Positions 9,092 to 18,091 of a DNA stretch of 64,000 nt are shown one piece after another. The position numbers and the translations under genes are program-made. The stretch is from CAVXHV01 sp963761445 (lineage in GTDB: Bacteria; Planctomycetota; Planctomycetia; Isosphaerales; Isosphaeraceae), in contig CAVXHV010000001.1 in assembly GCA_963761445.1 (NCBI GenBank), positions 496,001 to 560,000 of the forward strand, written 5' to 3'. Numbering within the stretch: the first letter of the stretch is position 1; the number at the start of each line of letters is the position of its first letter. The notes under the pieces were generated by a model, which worked only from the letters and a program-made list of their open reading frames with translations, was not told the origin of the DNA and did not search any database.

Positions 9092-10450
9092 ATGCAGTCA
9101 AATCGTCGCGAGTGGGTGCGGATGGTTCTTGCCGGGGCCGTGGCGGGAGAGGCCGCCGTGGAACAAAGTGCGTGGGCGATGATGGCGCGGCAGGCTTCGC
9201 CGCTTGTGATCAACGGTTTCAAGGTAACGCCGGTCGCCCTGCCGGATCCGCCCATTCTGGCGGCCAGTGGGTGTCATGGGCCGTATTTCCTGCGCAACGT
9301 CGTGGAGCTGCGAACCGATGGCGGTGTCGTGGGGATCGGCGAAACCCACGGTGGCCAGGGTGTGACCAAGGCGCTCGAAGAAGCCAGAGGGTCACTGGTC
9401 GGGCAAAATGCGTTCGGCTATCGGAAGTTTGCCCATTCGCTTCAAGCGAGGAACATGGCGGCGTATGCGGCGGTGGAAATGGCGTGCATTGACGCTTGTG
9501 CGCGTGCGACCGGCCGGCGTTTTTGTGAGCTGGTTGGGGGGCCGGTGCGAGATTCGGTCGAGTTTGCCGCTTATCTGTTTTTCCGCTATGCGGCCGACCA
9601 TCCGGTTATCCTGAGCGATCCGCGGCTGGTCGATTCCCGTGGGAAAGGCGAGCGGGCGCTGGATTCCTGGGGCGAGGTTCGCACTCCCAAGGCCATGGCC
9701 GAGATGGCAGCCCAGTTCCGCGACCGATGGGGATTTCGGGTGTTCAAGCTCAAGGGTGGGGTGCTCGACCCTGATGTCGAGTTGCAGACGATGAAGGAAC
9801 TGGCAACACGGCTCGGACCGAACGCGTTGCTACGCATCGATCCCAACGGGAGGTGGCGGCAGGAGACCGCGGTGCGTGTCGGGAAAAAGCTCGCCGACGT
9901 CGGGCTGGAATACTATGAAGATCCGGTCAGTGGCCAGAAAGCGATGGCCGAGGTGCGAAGGCAAACAGGGCTGAAGATGAGCACGAACATGTGTGTGACG
10001 CGGTTCGAGCACATTCCCTCGGCGCTGGAATTGAAACCGATCGACGTTCTGTTATGCGATCATCATTATTTCGGGGGATTTTCGGGCTGCCAGGCGCTTG
10101 GTCCGATTTGCCGGGCGGCGGGTTGGACGATGAGCCAGCACAGCAACAACCACTCGGGAGTGACGATGGCCGCAATGATTCACCTGGGAGCGTCGATTCC
10201 GGAGCTGACGCTTGCGAGTGACACCCATTACCCGTGGCTTGTCGACACAGCGGACATCATTGAGGGACCGAAGCTTGTGATCAAGGAAGGCCGGATGGCG
10301 GTTCCGACTGGCGTGGGGTTGGGTGTGACGCTTGATCAAGACAAGCTGGCGCACGGGGCGGAGACGTATGTGAAATGTGGAATGACCGGGCGGGACGACG
10401 CGACCTTGATGAAACGGCTCGAGCCGGGCTGGACAGGTGGGCTTTTGTGA
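9092..10450 (+). CDS. Enolase-superfamily dehydratase, glucarate dehydratase-like, with Tat-type leader
   Basis: The body matches the mandelate racemase/muconate lactonizing enzyme group, closest in motif pattern to glucarate dehydratase, which dehydrates D-glucarate to 5-keto-4-deoxyglucarate. Seen: the K-x-K catalytic pair in FKLKGG, metal ligands in RIDPNGRW and YYEDP, STNM, and the HSNNHSG block carrying the catalytic His region. The N terminus MQSNRREWVRMVLAGAVAG resembles a twin-arginine signal, so this normally cytoplasmic enzyme may be exported. ATG 9092 places the RR pair at the expected distance; an upstream GTG at 9071 would add seven residues. The gene separates smpB from the tmRNA gene. 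Confidence 0.8.
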   Translation: MQSNRREWVRMVLAGAVAGEAAVEQSAWAMMARQASPLVINGFKVTPVALPDPPILAASGCHGPYFLRNVVELRTDGGVVGIGETHGGQGVTKALEEARGSLVGQNAFGYRKFAHSLQARNMAAYAAVEMACIDACARATGRRFCELVGGPVRDSVEFAAYLFFRYAADHPVILSDPRLVDSRGKGERALDSWGEVRTPKAMAEMAAQFRDRWGFRVFKLKGGVLDPDVELQTMKELATRLGPNALLRIDPNGRWRQETAVRVGKKLADVGLEYYEDPVSGQKAMAEVRRQTGLKMSTNMCVTRFEHIPSALELKPIDVLLCDHHYFGGFSGCQALGPICRAAGWTMSQHSNNHSGVTMAAMIHLGASIPELTLASDTHYPWLVDTADIIEGPKLVIKEGRMAVPTGVGLGVTLDQDKLAHGAETYVKCGMTGRDDATLMKRLEPGWTGGLL

Positions 10451-10514
10451 GTGTCGGGGGCTCTTTCTGGCTCGCTGGGGCGTCGGCTGGCCCGCGTACT
10501 ACGGGCGAACTTGC

Positions 10515-10543
10515 TTGACGGGGGGCTCGTATAGCCGATAATG
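10515..10543 (+). promoter_or_regulatory. Sigma-70 promoter of the tmRNA gene
   Basis: TTGACG at 10515-10520, a 17-base spacer and ATAATG at 10538-10543: a near-consensus housekeeping promoter 46 bp before the mature tmRNA 5' end, with no protein gene in between. Confidence 0.75.
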
Positions 10544-10550
10544 AGAATAG

Positions 10551-10566
10551 CTGAGCGAAAGCTCAG
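10551..10566 (+). other. Hairpin with GAAA tetraloop in the pre-tmRNA leader
   Basis: CTGAGC-GAAA-GCTCAG is a perfect 6-bp stem with a GNRA loop between the -10 box and the mature tmRNA start, so it would lie at or near the 5' end of the precursor that RNase P removes. It could stabilise the leader or be a processing aid; the role is inferred. Confidence 0.55.
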
Positions 10567-10588
10567 GTCCACGTTGTGTTTGACTTAA

Positions 10589-10956
10589 GGGGGCGAACCA
10601 GGATCGACCGGATGTCTGACGCGACTGGTGGCGTGCCGAGGTTGGTCAGCGGGCCTCGTAAAAAGCCGACCAAAACTTTAAGTGCCAACAGCAATGTTGT
10701 GCCACTCCGTCTTGCTGCGTAAAAAACAGCAACGGCCTCGCGCCGCGTTTTCTCCCGAGAGACGCGGCCGGGGACGCCAATTCGGGATCGCTCGAGCCTA
10801 ACCGCCGGTTGCAGCTCGGGTTAAATTCATGGCTGGCTAAGCCGAAGGGGACCCTGCCGAACGGGGCCCTGAGGCCGACAATCAAATGATCGGCTACGCA
10901 CGTAGAGGCCGTCGTTGATGCTTCTCGGGACGCGGGTGCAATTCCCGCCGCCTCCA
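10589..10956 (+). ncRNA. ssrA: Transfer-messenger RNA (tmRNA)
   Basis: tmRNA rescues stalled ribosomes with SmpB. The 5' end GGGGGCG pairs with CGCCTCC at 10949-10955 (one G-U), giving the 7-bp acceptor stem; A10956 is the discriminator base. The T arm is GCGGG, loop TGCAATT, CCCGC. The tag frame is readable at 10684-10722: resume codon GCC, then ANSNVVPLRLAA and TAA. It ends in LAA, the degron tail recognised by ClpXP. The next bases are CTC, so the terminal CCA is not encoded and must be added by nucleotidyltransferase. The 368-nt length suits a one-piece tmRNA with pseudoknots on both sides of the tag. Confidence 0.95.
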
Positions 10957-10969
10957 CTCGACTCGCAGT

Positions 10970-12520
10970 TCATCCGGGGCGTGATGGTTCACTCGCGCCG
11001 AAAAGCGTTCGCCGTCCGTTCGGAAGACGAATGAACTCCATCGTGCCGTCGTCGACGGCGCTCCACTTGAGGTCGAGCATATCCAGGGCGTAGTTCTGAT
11101 GGAACTTCCACGGTCTTTTGGACCCCTGCTTTGGAAGTAACTCCATGCCCCGGCGGATATACCCGGAATTCAGGTTGATCGCGGACTTGTCCGTGATGGC
11201 TGGCTCACGGCCAACCGGCGTGGCGCAATCATAACCGTGTGCGCTCATGTGATTGAGCAGTCGGCAGATAAATTCGGCCACCAGATTGCACTTGAGCGTC
11301 CACGAGGCGTTGCTGTATCCGAGGGTGAAGGAGAAGTTCGGAATGCCGCGAATCATCATGCCCCTGTAGCTTATTCTGCCGGTCAGATCGATCGGAGTGC
11401 CGTCGAGCGACACCTCGATCCCGCCTAGACGCTTCAGCTTGAGGCCGGTGGCCGTGACGATGATGTCAGCTTGGAGTTGATCGCCTGACTTGAGCCAAAT
11501 TCCTGTTTCGGTAAACGTGTCGATCTCGTCCGTGACGACCGATACCTTGCCCGAGCGAATAGCGACAAATAAGTCGGCGTCGGGAACGACGCAAACGCGC
11601 TGGTCCCACGGGTTGTAACGAGGCGTGAAGTGCTTTTCGACATCGTAATCGGGGCCGAGTTGTTCTCGCACGAGGCGCACGATCTCTCGTTTTACCCAAT
11701 CCGGCTTTCGCCGCGAGAGGTTATAGAAGTACATGCCCAGGAGCACGTTTTTCCAGCGGATGAGTCGGAGTGCGAGCCGGCCGGGTAGCAATCGGCGGAT
11801 CCGGTCGGCTGCGACGTCGTCGGATGGGCGTGTGACGATGTAAGTCGGCGAGCGCTGGAGCATGGTCACGTGCGCGGCGGACCTGGCCAATGCGGGGACG
11901 AGTGTCACCGCTGTTGAGCCACTGCCGATCACGACGATTCGCTTGTCGTCGTAGTCGAGATCCTCGGGCCAGCTCTGCGGGTGGACAATGCGGCCCTCGT
12001 ACCGGTGCATGCCCGGCCAACCCGGCATATAACCTTCGGCGTAGTCGTAGTAGCCGCTGCACATGCAAAGGAAGTTGCAGGCGAACTGGACGGTTTTTCC
12101 GTCGGGGCGCGTGGCGTCGACCGTCCAGGCGGCATCTCGCGACGACCACGATGCACGCGTGACCTGATGGCCAAACCGAATGTGGTGGTCGATGCCATAT
12201 TCTTGAGCCGTTTCCGCGATGTACTGGCGGATGCTCGAACCGTCGGCGATCGCCTTTCTGTCTTGCCAGGGACGAAAGGGGTAGCCGAGCGTGTGCATGT
12301 CGGAATCGGAACGTACTCCCGGGTAGCGGAAAAGGTCCCAGGTGCCGCCGATCGCACTCCGGCCGTCCAGAATTGCATAGGTTTTGGCCGGACATTTGGT
12401 CTGGAGGTGATAGGCCGCGGCGATTCCGGAGAGCCCCGCGCCCACGATGAGCACGTCGAAGTATTCCACGTGTCCGGGATCTTCGACATGCAGGGGCGCG
12501 ATCGGAGTCTCTTCCGCCAT
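10970..12520 (-). CDS. Flavin-containing (Baeyer-Villiger type) monooxygenase
   Basis: The 516-residue protein has an N-terminal FAD-binding Rossmann motif (VLIVGAGLSGIAAAYHL), the Baeyer-Villiger fingerprint F/Y-x-G-x3-H-x3-W-P as YEGRIVHPQSWP, and a second nucleotide-binding motif VVIGSGSTAVT for NADPH. Such enzymes insert oxygen next to a ketone or oxidise nitrogen or sulfur using NADPH and O2; the substrate cannot be predicted here. Length matches the family and no frameshift is seen. It is convergent with the tmRNA gene, 14 bp from its 3' end. Confidence 0.9.
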   Translation of the reverse strand: MAEETPIAPLHVEDPGHVEYFDVLIVGAGLSGIAAAYHLQTKCPAKTYAILDGRSAIGGTWDLFRYPGVRSDSDMHTLGYPFRPWQDRKAIADGSSIRQYIAETAQEYGIDHHIRFGHQVTRASWSSRDAAWTVDATRPDGKTVQFACNFLCMCSGYYDYAEGYMPGWPGMHRYEGRIVHPQSWPEDLDYDDKRIVVIGSGSTAVTLVPALARSAAHVTMLQRSPTYIVTRPSDDVAADRIRRLLPGRLALRLIRWKNVLLGMYFYNLSRRKPDWVKREIVRLVREQLGPDYDVEKHFTPRYNPWDQRVCVVPDADLFVAIRSGKVSVVTDEIDTFTETGIWLKSGDQLQADIIVTATGLKLKRLGGIEVSLDGTPIDLTGRISYRGMMIRGIPNFSFTLGYSNASWTLKCNLVAEFICRLLNHMSAHGYDCATPVGREPAITDKSAINLNSGYIRRGMELLPKQGSKRPWKFHQNYALDMLDLKWSAVDDGTMEFIRLPNGRRTLFGASEPSRPG

Positions 12521-12558
12521 TCCCGCGGTCTTTCGTATGTGGAACGTCTGGTGTCAGG

Positions 12559-13371
12559 TCAGGAAATCGATTCGAGGGTCAGCACGAAGATCAGTGTGGA
12601 GTGTCCGGGAATGGGGCCGTTGGCCTGGTTGCCGTAGCCTTCGGCGGGAGGGATCGACACGATTCGCGTTTCGCCGACCTGCATGCCGGTCGCTCCCTCT
12701 TCGAAGCCGGGGATGACCTGACCTGCGCCGAGCGTGAAAGCAAAAGGCGCTCCGCCATCGTTGAGCGAGTCGTCGAAGATATGGCCATTTTTCGCGAGAT
12801 AGCCGGTGTAGAGCACGCTGGCAGTCTGCCCGGACTGGATCTGCGGACCCGAGCCTTGGGCGATTGTCGCGATCTTCACCCCGCCGGCGAGCGTCGTGTA
12901 CGCGGGCTTGCTGACCACAAAGGACTTATTCACCCGGCTACGCGAAAACGCACCGGCGGGACTGAACGTGGCGCTCACTGAGTATTTGCCGAAGAATAAT
13001 GCGCTGCCGCCGGGCGGTTGCGTCACAGTGTAAGTGGCGTCGCTGTACGCGTACCTGGAATTCGGCGACGGTGCCGGTGAGAGTGTGAGGGACGCTATGG
13101 GTGCACCGTGGTCGGTGATATTCACCGTTCCTTGCGGTGGGCCTGCGCTCGAGGGTGCCCGCACCGTCACCGTGAACGTGATCGGCTGGCCTAGCGTTCC
13201 GGCGCTCACCGCAAGTGATGTCTGTGTTCTCGCCTCGCCGGCAGTCCGCGCGGCGATTGCCGCGGCGCCTTGCTGAATGGCGGACAGCGTTCCTGAGAGG
13301 ACGATGCGGCTCTCCAGGACATTCGTCGAGAACGAAAAAGCCGGCGTGAATCGCGAACGTCCTTTGTTCAT
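12559..13371 (-). CDS. Secreted FKBP-type peptidyl-prolyl isomerase with Ig-like domain
   Basis: Start chosen at ATG 13371 (MNKGRSRFTPAF). The N terminus holds the LESRIVLSG motif, which resembles the LE-x-R-x-LLS element at the N terminus of many surface or exported planctomycete proteins. Residues of roughly 50-150 form an Ig-like beta domain (TSLAVSAGTLGQPITFTVTV). The C-terminal 110 residues are an FKBP domain: SGQTASVLYTGYL, IFDDSLNDG, GQVIPGFEEGATGMQVGE and PAEGYGNQ. FKBPs catalyse cis-trans proline isomerisation; an extracytoplasmic folding role is inferred from the N terminus. A longer start at 13431 exists but lacks support. It lies 38 bp downstream of the monooxygenase start, on the same strand. 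Confidence 0.88.
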   Translation of the reverse strand: MNKGRSRFTPAFSFSTNVLESRIVLSGTLSAIQQGAAAIAARTAGEARTQTSLAVSAGTLGQPITFTVTVRAPSSAGPPQGTVNITDHGAPIASLTLSPAPSPNSRYAYSDATYTVTQPPGGSALFFGKYSVSATFSPAGAFSRSRVNKSFVVSKPAYTTLAGGVKIATIAQGSGPQIQSGQTASVLYTGYLAKNGHIFDDSLNDGGAPFAFTLGAGQVIPGFEEGATGMQVGETRIVSIPPAEGYGNQANGPIPGHSTLIFVLTLESIS

Positions 13372-13594
13372 TTGAATAGTCCTGCGGAACAGACTGGGAA
13401 TCGGTCGATGACTCGGCGAACTGGCAAGCACTCAGAGCGCCATGAGTATACCGATCATTCGCCAAGTGAAAACCGGAGTTTTGTCAAGGCACAAGTCGTT
13501 ATTGCTTGCGGCGATGGACCCACGAGCCGACAATAAAGCCACGAGTGCCGGATGACCAGGTGCCGGAACGATCGCATCACGGAGGAGCCCGAGT

Positions 13595-14634
13595 GTGCGC
13601 AGTCGTCTGATGCTTTCGGTTGTTGGCTGTCACGCCGAAGGGGAAGTGGGCGACGTGGTCGTCGGGGGCTTTCTGCCGCCTGCCGGCGCGACGATGTTCG
13701 AGCGAATGCGCGCGATGGAGCGCGACTTCGACCATGTGCGGCGGTTTCTGCTTTGCGAGCCGCGGGGGAGCGTCTGCCGGCACGTGAACCTTTTGACACC
13801 CCCTATCCATGAGGGCTGCTGCATCGGCGTGATCATCATGGAGCCTACGGAATATGTTCCCATGTCGGGGTCAAATCTGATCTGCACGGTGACCGTGATC
13901 CTGGAGACGGGGATTGTTGCGATCAAGGAGCCCGAGACCACCGTGATGGTGGATACGCCCGCCGGGCCGGTCAAAGCTGTCGCCGAGTGTCGCGACGGGC
14001 GGTGCCGATCGGTCGAATTCGAGAATGTTCCGAGCTTTGTCGATCGCCTTGATGCCCAGATCGAGGTGGCGGGACTGGGGACCGTCACGGCGGACATCGC
14101 CTACGGAGGGATGTTCTACGCGATCGTGGACGCCACGAAACTGGGGTTCCAGGTGGACGCTTCGGAAGCGCGCGAGCTGGCCGTTGCAGGGGAGCAGATC
14201 CGGCTGGCCGCGCGTGAGCAACTGGAGGTGATCCATCCAGAAAACCCGGGAATTCGGGGTGTCTCGATCGTACAGCTTGCACGGCCTTTTGAAGGCGCCG
14301 GCAAGGTGACTCGCAACACGTGCATCGTCGCGCCGGGCGGTCGGACAGGAGCCCGACGGGGACCGGCACGTGCGCTCGCATGGCCGTTCTGCACGCTCGG
14401 GGCCTGATGGCGGCGGGTGACTCGATCTTCCATGAGTCGCTCATCGGCACTCAGTTTCGTGGAAGAATCGTGTCGACGACGACGGCCGGCAATCGGCCGG
14501 CGATCATTCCCGCCATCAAAGGGCGAGCCTGGATCACCGGGTTCAGCACGTATCTGCTGGACCCGGACGATCCTTACCCGGAAGGCTATCTCCTGGGCGA
14601 TAGCTGGGGTGTGACGGGCAAGATCACCCAGTAA
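13595..14634 (+). CDS. Proline racemase family enzyme with Ser/Thr in place of the catalytic cysteines; frameshift near 14340
   Basis: The family includes proline racemase, 4-hydroxyproline 2-epimerase and trans-3-hydroxyproline dehydratase. Seen: CHAEGEVGDVVVGG at the N terminus, EPRGS, and the two active-site blocks. The first block, usually MCGHGT, reads MSGSNLICTVT, so the cysteine is Ser; the second, usually DRSPCGTGT, reads DRSPTGTGT, so the cysteine is Thr. The first frame runs off course at about 14340; adding one G in GGCGG restores VAPGG-SDRSPTGTGTCARM and continues to the stop at 14634. About 346 residues, normal length. The exact reaction is unknown; a dehydratase or a different activity is more likely than two-base racemisation. 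Start GTG 13595, or ATG 13610. Confidence 0.85.
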
Positions 14635-14657
14635 CGAATGGGGAGCCAAGCACGTCA

Positions 14658-14685
14658 TTGACAACTGTCAGAGTTCTCTTACAAT
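14658..14685 (+). promoter_or_regulatory. Strong sigma-70 promoter for the small secreted protein gene
   Basis: TTGACA (14658-14663), 16-base spacer, TACAAT (14680-14685). It is followed by AGGAGG at 14722-14727 and an ATG at 14734, an unusually consensus-like expression signal for this window. Confidence 0.65.
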
Positions 14686-14733
14686 TGTCGTGAGAGACTC
14701 CTTTCGTTCCCTTTTTGATGTAGGAGGCCGCCG

Positions 14734-15144
14734 ATGAAACGATCGATGATCGCGGTGTGCTTGCTGCTCTGGGCACCAGGCACGGTGAGCGCGTGTATCG
14801 AAGATCACAACGCGGGTGCGGGGTGGTTCGATGAGCACACGTTGCGGTTTACGGGCTACGGTAGTCGAGGACAGGTGGTGCAGAGGGACTGGCTGGTGGA
14901 TGCGTCGCATATTGCCGGAGGGGTGGGAGTGGCGATCTTGCTTGGGGTCCTGGGCCGCGGGATATTTCGGGCGGCCCGGCAAACGGGTGCGGCTCCTGTG
15001 GGTTGGGACGAGCGAATGCCGCTAGCGGTTCCGTTTGACGAACCGCCTTGCGAGCCAAGCTGTGATTGGTCAACTTCCGGGCTCGATCAGGACGAGTGGG
15101 CGGAGCCAGAGATGGAAGAGTTGTACGCCGAAACGGCGATGTAA
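14734..15144 (+). CDS. Small secreted or membrane protein of unknown function
   Basis: A 136-residue product with a clear signal peptide (MKRSMIAVCLLLWAPGTVSA) followed by Cys. A second hydrophobic stretch, GGVGVAILLGVLGRGIF at about residues 59-76, may span the membrane. The C-terminal third is acidic, with the paired cysteines of PPCEPSC. No known domain is recognised. A near-consensus promoter and ribosome-binding site precede it, which suggests steady expression. It sits between the racemase-family gene and lemA, in its own transcription unit. Confidence 0.65.
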   Translation: MKRSMIAVCLLLWAPGTVSACIEDHNAGAGWFDEHTLRFTGYGSRGQVVQRDWLVDASHIAGGVGVAILLGVLGRGIFRAARQTGAAPVGWDERMPLAVPFDEPPCEPSCDWSTSGLDQDEWAEPEMEELYAETAM

Positions 15145-15419
15145 GCCGCGAGGGCGACGCGTACTGCCACCTGAACTCTAGGTGCGAGTCGCGTGATAGC
15201 CGGTGGGCAAGCGGAGAATCGCGAGGGCTGGGTTGCGGCCCTCGTGCCGCTTGCCGCCGGGTGAGATCGATGGCGGCATCTGTTTTTGCGCGCGATACAT
15301 TGCCAGTATCGAGAGCCTGGGTGTTGGTGTATCCTTGTGCGACTGGAGCGTGCGCATGCTCCTTGCCTCGGCAGGACGATTCATCGCCGGGGCGACCGTC
15401 AATTCTCGGAGCTCGCTAC

Positions 15420-16037
15420 ATGACACCCGTATTTGCACTTTCCACGGTGGCCACGGCACTTCTGGGCGTGGCGGTGGTTGTCGTCATTTTCGTTTTCTAT
15501 GCGATATCGACGTTCAACACGCTGGTCGCGCTGCGGAACCGCTACAAGAACGCGTTCAGCCAGATCGACGTCCAGCTCAAGCGTCGGTACGACCTGATCC
15601 CGAATCTCGTGGAAGTTGCCAAGGGGTATATGAGTCACGAGCGGGAGACGCTGGAGGCGGTCATTGCCGCGCGGAATCAGGCGGTCACGGCGCAGCAGAA
15701 GGCGGCGACAAGCCCTGGCGATCCCTCGGCGATGACGAGCCTGGGCGCGGCGGAGGGTCAAGTGGCCGGGGCGCTGGGCCGGCTGTTCGCGCTTGCGGAG
15801 AGTTATCCCGACTTGAAAGCCAACACGAACATGCTGGCGCTTCAAGAGGAGCTGACGTCGACCGAGAACAAGGTTGCGTTCTCGCGGCAGTCGTTCAACG
15901 ACGCGGTGATGAGCTATAACACGCAGGTGGAGCGATTTCCGGCGTCGCTCATTGCGGGGATCGGCGGTTTTGCGCCGGCGCAGCTCTTCGAGCTGGAATC
16001 GCCCAAGGAGCGCGAGGTGCCGCGCGTCTCGTTTTGA
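15420..16037 (+). CDS. lemA: LemA family membrane protein
   Basis: From ATG 15420 the 205-residue protein has one N-terminal transmembrane helix (VATALLGVAVVVVIFVFYA) and the LemA helical domain with the signature RRYDLIPNLVEVAKGYMSHE, then SYPDLKAN, LQEELTSTENKVAFSRQSFND and the C-terminal FELES. LemA proteins face outward from one membrane helix; their function is not settled. The frame extends upstream to 15066 but that part is not LemA-like. An M48 (HtpX-like) protease follows after 88 bp, a pairing seen in many bacteria. Confidence 0.95.
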   Translation: MTPVFALSTVATALLGVAVVVVIFVFYAISTFNTLVALRNRYKNAFSQIDVQLKRRYDLIPNLVEVAKGYMSHERETLEAVIAARNQAVTAQQKAATSPGDPSAMTSLGAAEGQVAGALGRLFALAESYPDLKANTNMLALQEELTSTENKVAFSRQSFNDAVMSYNTQVERFPASLIAGIGGFAPAQLFELESPKEREVPRVSF

Positions 16038-16125
16038 CTCCTGTTTTTCGGCGCGGCTGCCTTGCATTGCACTGCATCGCATCGTTGATCACGCCGGACG
16101 AGGGGTTCGAGGGGGCGGATAAGGA

Positions 16126-18091
16126 ATGGATTTTTTTCAGAATCAGGAGGTTGCCAGGAAGAAGACCGGTCGGTTGATCGTGTACTTCTTGGTCGCCGTC
16201 ATCTTGATCATCGTGACGGTGTACGTTGCCATTGCAGCGGTGCTGCGCGTGGCGGAGCCGGCGGCGCGCGAAGGTGCTGTGGTCGAGCTTCCCTCGCTCT
16301 GGGATCCCCAACTCTTCGCGGTGGTTGCCGTGGGAACGGCCGCTTTGATCTCAGGTGGAAGTTTGTACAAGATCGCGTCGCTCTCGGGTGGCGGGCACAC
16401 GGTTGCGGAGCTGATGGGTGGGCGGCTATTGCACCCGCAGACGAGCGATCTGGATGAGCGGAAGATTCTCAACGTCGTCGAGGAGATGGCGATCGCGGCG
16501 GGCACGCCGGTGCCGCCGGTTTATCTGCTCGAGAACGAGGAGGGGATCAACGCGTTTGCGGCGGGGCATTCTCCCAATGACGCCGTGATCGGGGTGACGC
16601 GGGGATGCGTGCGGACTCTCTCTCGCGACGAGCTGCAAGGCGTGATCGGGCATGAGTTCAGTCACATCTTGAACGGGGACATGAAGCTGAACCTTCGACT
16701 GATGGGGGTGCTATTCGGCATACTCTTGATCGGTCTCTCGGGCTACATTCTGTTGCGAAGCACGTCGGGTTACGGGGTGCGGGTGAGCAACCGCGACGAC
16801 GATCGGGGCGGGCGGAACGTCCTTCCCTTGATCGGGCTGGCGCTGTACGTGATCGGGTATGTCGGCGTGTTTTTCGCCAATTTGATCAAGGCGGCGGTGT
16901 CACGGCAGCGGGAGTTCCTGGCGGATGCCTCGGCCGTGCAGTTCACGCGCAATTCCGACGGGATCGCCGGCGCGCTCAAGAAGATCGGGGCGCTCGAGGC
17001 GGGCTCGGCGATCCGAGAGCCGCGGGCTGCGGAAGCCAGCCACATGTTTTTCGGGAATGCCGGGACGGCCGGACAGCTCTTCGGACTGCTGGAAACGCAC
17101 CCGCCACTGGTCGAGCGAATCCGGCGGCTGGACCCTTCTTTCGATGGAGATTTCTCGAAGGTCCGGCTCGATGCTCCGGGGGATGATCGGCAACGAAGCT
17201 TGCCGCCGGATCGCCGAGGCGCGCGCGCGGTCATTTTCGTTCAACCCGGCCGAGGCCGTGGCGCGGGTGGGGACGATCGGCGCTCCGCATCTGGTGTATG
17301 CGGCCGGACTGCTCGAAAACCTGCCGCCCTCGATCTCCACGCAGCTTCAGGATCCGCTGGGAGCACAGGCCACGGTATTCGCGATGCTGCTGGACCCGGC
17401 CGAGGCCGTGTTGCGGCAGCAGCTTGCGTGGCTCAACCAGTATGCTCATCCGGCCGTGGTGCGCCAAATGCGTGCGGTGTTACCCGAGGTCAGGAAGCTT
17501 GCACCTGAGGAGCGGCTGCCTACGGTCGAGCTGGCAATACCTGCGCTGCGGCAAATGACGCCGGCCCAGATGCGGGAATTCTTGAGCGGCGTGAAGGCAC
17601 TGGTCGAGGCGGACAACAATCTGGCGATTTTTGAATATGCGCTTCAGCGGTTGTTGCTGCGCCATCTTGTCGCGTATTTCGTGAAGCGTTCGTCGCATCC
17701 GCCGCAATACAGCACGGCCGTGCCGCTGGTCGAGCCGGTGAATGTTGTGCTTTCGGCGCTGGCTCGTGGCGGACAGTCGTCGCCCGAGGCAGCCGCGGCG
17801 GCCTTTTCGGCGGGTGTGCAGGCGCTGGGCTGGCAGGGGCGCGAGTCCGAGTCGAACTTTCGGCTGAGGGCTCAACGGATCTGATGCGTCTGGACGCAGC
17901 GCTTGCGCACGCTCGACCTGGCGAGCCGGCCGCTCAAGAGACAGATCTTGCTGGCGTGCGCGGCGACCGTTGGTGCGGATGGCCGGGTGACGGTCGAGGA
18001 GGGCGAGCTGTTGCGAGCCATTTCTGATTCACTCGACTGCCCCATGCCACCGCTTCTGGACGCCGGGGAACAGAGCAATGAGCTCCGGTGA
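16126..18091 (+). CDS. M48 family (HtpX-like) membrane metalloprotease, interrupted by a frameshift and a stop
   Basis: Membrane zinc peptidase of the HtpX type, likely acting on misfolded membrane proteins. Seen: two N-terminal membrane helices, the zinc motif HEFSH (VIGHEFSHILNGD), two further helices and the downstream REFLADASAV block with the third zinc ligand Glu. At about 17180 a GGGGG run shifts the frame; with four G the sequence continues APG-MIGNEACRRIAEARARS into a long helical C-terminal region to 17881. A TGA at 17882-17884 then interrupts the same frame, after which TLDLASRPLKRQILLACAA and ADGRVTVEEGELLRAI run to 18091. That acidic EF-hand/TerB-like tail and the 4-bp overlap with the next start suggest it is the true C terminus. 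About 655 residues. Confidence 0.85.
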
